Origin: GCA-016699975 sp964420045
GTDB taxonomy: Bacteria; Patescibacteriota; Minisyncoccia; Moranbacterales; UBA1568
DNA: 35,212 nucleotides
Assembly: GCA_964420045.1 (NCBI GenBank)
Contig: CAYQPQ010000014.1
Location: 1 to 35,212, forward strand
Direction of reading: 5' to 3'
Numbering within the stretch: the first letter of the stretch is position 1; the number at the start of each line of letters is the position of its first letter. A program made the position numbers and the translations under genes. Below are positions 33,241-35,212 of this stretch, piece by piece. The notes under the pieces are model-generated. The model saw nothing but the letters and a program-made list of their open reading frames with translations, searched no databases and was not told the DNA's origin.

Positions 33241-33355
33241 TGCCTGGCATCGACCCACTCTCCCCTGCAAGGCGGGATACCATCGGCGCTGAGAAGCTTA
33301 ACGGCTCTGTTCGGAATGGGAAGAGGTGCCCGCAATGTCGCGCAATGCGCAAATG
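33241..33355 (-). rRNA. Second 5S rRNA-like copy, probably degenerate
   Basis: Shares an unbroken 51-nt core (33278-33328) with the 5S gene at 33393-33507, and its 3' end (ATGCCAGGCA) looks like a normal bacterial 5S end. Its 5' quarter is different (GCGCATTGCGCGACATTGCGGGC). It cannot form helix I with the 3' end, and it lacks the GGCGAGAAG strand that pairs with CTTCTCAGCGCC in helix II. So it is likely a broken or recombined copy, although it is still inside the operon and before the terminator. The 5' boundary is approximate. Confidence 0.6.
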
Positions 33356-33392
33356 ACCAACCTAACTCACAACACCTCCGTTGAATAACATT

Positions 33393-33507
33393 GTCTTGGC
33401 GACGTCCTACTCTTCCCCGCGAAGCGGGGTACCATCGGCGCTGAGAAGCTTAACGGCTCTGTTCGGAATGGGAAGAGGTGTACCCTTCTCGCCAGAGTCA
33501 CCAAGAC
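33393..33507 (-). rRNA. rrf: 5S ribosomal RNA
   Basis: 115 nt. GTCTTGG and CCAAGAC close helix I; GGCGAGAAG pairs with CTTCTCAGCGCC in helix II; the loop has CCCATTCCGAACAGAGCCGT; helix IV is CCCCGCTTCGCGGGG. All features of a functional bacterial 5S are present. It follows 23S by about 180 nt on the minus strand; that spacer holds small hairpins but no tRNA. Confidence 0.93.
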
Positions 33508-33783
33508 GATATTATCCAATGCGTTGCACGCGAGCACGATCACAGCACACTCCCAGCACAAGCGGGAAGTGTATCCTCGTAGCAAGGAGACACCAGATAC
33601 TCTGAGCTCAATCACAACACAAACAAGAGAGTGGGAAACAATTCACTAGCCGTTTCAAAAAACGGTCTGATCGGCAACCGGAACATGAAGAGCGATTCGT
33701 AAATATATTAGTACTTCTCGGCTCCACCCCTCACAGGGCTTCCACCTGAAGCCTATCAACCTCGTAGTCTTCGAGGATATTTT

Positions 33784-33946
33784 CCCAGCACCTATTTTGG
33801 TTCCCATAAAAACTCTTCCATTTTTATGAGAGAACATATTCAAAAGCACCGGAATTGTTGCCGAAGAAACAGAAACACAATATCGTCTCAGTTTTTTCAA
33901 ACAACAAAACAAATGCTTCGAATCACAAACCAAAATAGGTGCTGGG
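33784..33946 (-). other. H98 insertion in 23S rRNA (IVS-like stem)
   Basis: CCCAGCACCTATTTTGG (33784-33800) and CCAAAATAGGTGCTGGG (33930-33946) form a perfect 17-bp stem that replaces the small helix 98 of E. coli. The loop of about 129 nt contains a CATAAAAA/TTTTTATG hairpin and no gene or group I core. Long, perfect stems of this type in other bacteria are intervening sequences cut out by RNase III, leaving fragmented 23S. Confidence 0.75.
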
Positions 33947-34140
33947 GATTACCTTATCTTGAGGTCGGCTTCCCGCTTAGATGCTTTCAGCAGTTATCCG
34001 GTCCGAACATAGCTACTCGACAGTGCTCTTGGCAGAACAGCCGATACACCAGAGGTTCGTTCTTTCCGGTCCTCTCGTACTAGGAAAGACTCCTCTCAAG
34101 TAATGACGCCTACAGTAGATAGAGACCAACCTGTCTCACG

Positions 34141-34421
34141 CATTTCGTTTACCTCCATTTCTGAAGGGATCGGACTATATCTTAATCCTCAAAGCAAATT
34201 GAGGATTGTTGACGTTACAGTCTCTACGGGCCTCGAAAATAAATCGGGTTCCCTCGGTGTTATCCTTTCTTTTTGAGATGAGGATTTCACCGATATAAGT
34301 CAACTTCTCACAGAATATTACTATTCTGCGCCGCCGTGTTTTTTTGATGTCTTAAGCCTCGGGTTCAAACTGCACAGTATCCTTCGCCGAAAGCTCTAGG
34401 CTGACAGCTGAAAGCTACTCT
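34141..34421 (-). ncRNA. Group I intron in 23S rRNA, E. coli position 2593
   Basis: 281 nt between 5' exon GGGTTCAAACCGT and 3' exon CGTGAGACAGG. The first exon ends in U and the intron ends in G, as the mechanism requires. The guide sequence GUGCAGUUUGAACCC (34361-34375) pairs with the 5' exon and puts a U-G wobble at the splice site. Core helices in order: P3 GUUGAC (34299-34304)/GUCAAC (34208-34213); P4 CGGUG/CACCG; P5 AUCCU/AGGAU; P6 GGGAACCCGA/UCGAGGCCC; P7 GACU (34219-34222)/AGUC (34173-34176) in the classic AAGAUAUAGUCC; P8 hairpin 34184-34207. No endonuclease gene fits inside. Confidence 0.93.
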
Positions 34422-34467
34422 ACGGTTTGAACCCAGCTCGCGTACCGCTTTCATTGGCGAACAGCCA

Positions 34468-34526
<59 letters not shown>

Positions 34527-34745
34527 ACTCCGTCGATGTGGACTCTTGGGAGTGATTAGCCTGTTATCCCCGGGGTAACTTTTATCTGTTGATCTTCCAC
34601 CCTCCTACGAGGGATGGTCGGTTCACTAAATTCCACTTTCGTGACTGATCGACGTATGGGTCTTTCAGTAAAGCAGGCTTGTGCTTTTGCGCTATCGGCC
34701 CGATTTCCATCCGGACCTAGCCTACCTTTGTAAACGCCTCCGTTG

Positions 34746-34780
<35 letters not shown>

Positions 34781-34802
34781 ACCAGGCACTGTCCCCGGAC
34801 CG

Positions 34803-34899
34803 GTAGCTGATTTCTAGAACGATATTGAACACTTGAACACGATAAACTCAACCAAAGCATACTCAAAAGAGTATACTCGGTTATCGTAGAAACCAACTA
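34803..34899 (-). other. H79 expansion in 23S rRNA
   Basis: Where E. coli has a short hairpin (helix 79), TAGCTGATTTCTA (34803-34815) pairs with TAGAAACCAACTA (34887-34899) using some G-U pairs. Inside is a nested AACC/GGTT and ATACTC-AAAA-GAGTAT hairpin. About 97 nt extra. It has no intron core, so it is probably a structural expansion kept in the rRNA or cut as an IVS. Confidence 0.6.
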
Positions 34900-35212
34900 A
34901 CGGCCCAGGGTTAGAATAAAAATCGAAGCAGGGTGGTATTCCACTTGTTGGCTCCATCCCGACCGGAATCGGGACTTCATAGCCTCCCACCTAATCTCGG
35001 CAACCACAACTTCTATTCAATACCAAGTTATAGTAAAGCTCCACGGGGTCTTTTCGTCTAGCTGTAGGTTGACGGCATCTTTACCGTCATTGCGATTTCA
35101 CCGGGTCCTTCGTTGAGACAGTTCCCAAATCGTTACGCCTTTGATGCGGGTCAGAATTTACCTGACAAGGAATTTCGCTACCTTAGGACGATTATAGTTA
35201 TCGCCGACGTTC

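Noticed and set aside
33052..33270. Small minus-strand frame across the inverted-repeat element, possibly a transposase remnant
   Set aside because: Runs through the rRNA terminator and the 5S-like gene, with no DDE or HTH motif; more likely non-coding.
33510..33685. tRNA gene in the 23S-5S spacer
   Set aside because: No cloverleaf could be drawn; only small hairpins such as CCGTTT/AAACGG are present.
33784..33946. H98 insert as a second group I intron
   Set aside because: No P3/P7 pairing or AAGAUAUAGUC-like segment; a single long stem fits an IVS instead.
34803..34899. H79 insert as an intron
   Set aside because: Too short and without a ribozyme core; nested hairpins fit an expansion segment.

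Overview
The window looks like chromosomal DNA from a Patescibacteria (Candidate Phyla Radiation) genome, most likely Parcubacteria-like. The reasons are: dense, overlapping, nearly one-sided gene packing (all genes but one fragment are on the minus strand); a type IV pilus cluster with twin small pilins; a short UvrC without its C-terminal helix-hairpin-helix part; a PGI/PMI-type SIS protein in place of classical Pgi; a single-domain methyltransferase; and a 23S rRNA gene interrupted by an intron and expansion inserts. TGA is used as a normal stop, so code 11 applies. The phylum call is inference from gene style, not from a tree.

Layout (+ strand coordinates). 1-175: tail of an unidentified plus-strand gene. 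292-4018: cell envelope genes (GT4 glycosyltransferase, mreB, murA). 4064-7340: a signalling block (receiver, PAS-PAS histidine kinase, FNR-like flavoprotein, HAMP membrane protein without a kinase domain). 7358-14071: type IV pilus/pseudopilus genes (two paralogous pilins, four other prepilin-like proteins, one split by an in-frame TAA, PilC with an added SH3b-like domain, PilB, and a second receiver). The pilus genes run into the signalling block with a 17-nt gap, so the two may be one regulatory unit. 14211-19198: uvrC, yvcK and uvrA in an operon. 19280-20395: two orphan genes with their own promoters. 20528-24302: single-domain MGMT, dus and an MgtA-type P-type ATPase. 24590-27147: RNase J with a long basic N-terminal extension, and tRNA-Leu(CAG). 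27249-33012: PGI/PMI, solute-binding protein, secG, rodA, grpB-like, and a membrane-anchored Cys-motif protein. 33196-35212: 3' part of an rRNA operon read on the minus strand: 23S (partial), 5S, a second degenerate 5S-like copy, terminator.

Strongest discoveries: (1) a 281-nt ORF-less group I intron in 23S at E. coli position 2593 (the I-CreI site), with recognisable P1, P3, P4, P5, P6, P7 and P8; (2) two more 23S inserts, in H98 and H79; (3) a possible pilus-linked sensory module built from a kinase-less HAMP protein, a flavoprotein, a soluble PAS kinase and two stand-alone receivers; (4) short GAAT-type repeats inserted in frame into conserved proteins (GT4, UvrC) and forming a hairpin between murA and mreB; (5) an uvrA promoter whose -10 box is also one arm of the preceding terminator.

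Promoters found by eye share a TATACT or TACACT -10 with a 17-nt spacer, or an extended TGnTATACT. Shine-Dalgarno sequences are scarce, and murA appears leaderless.
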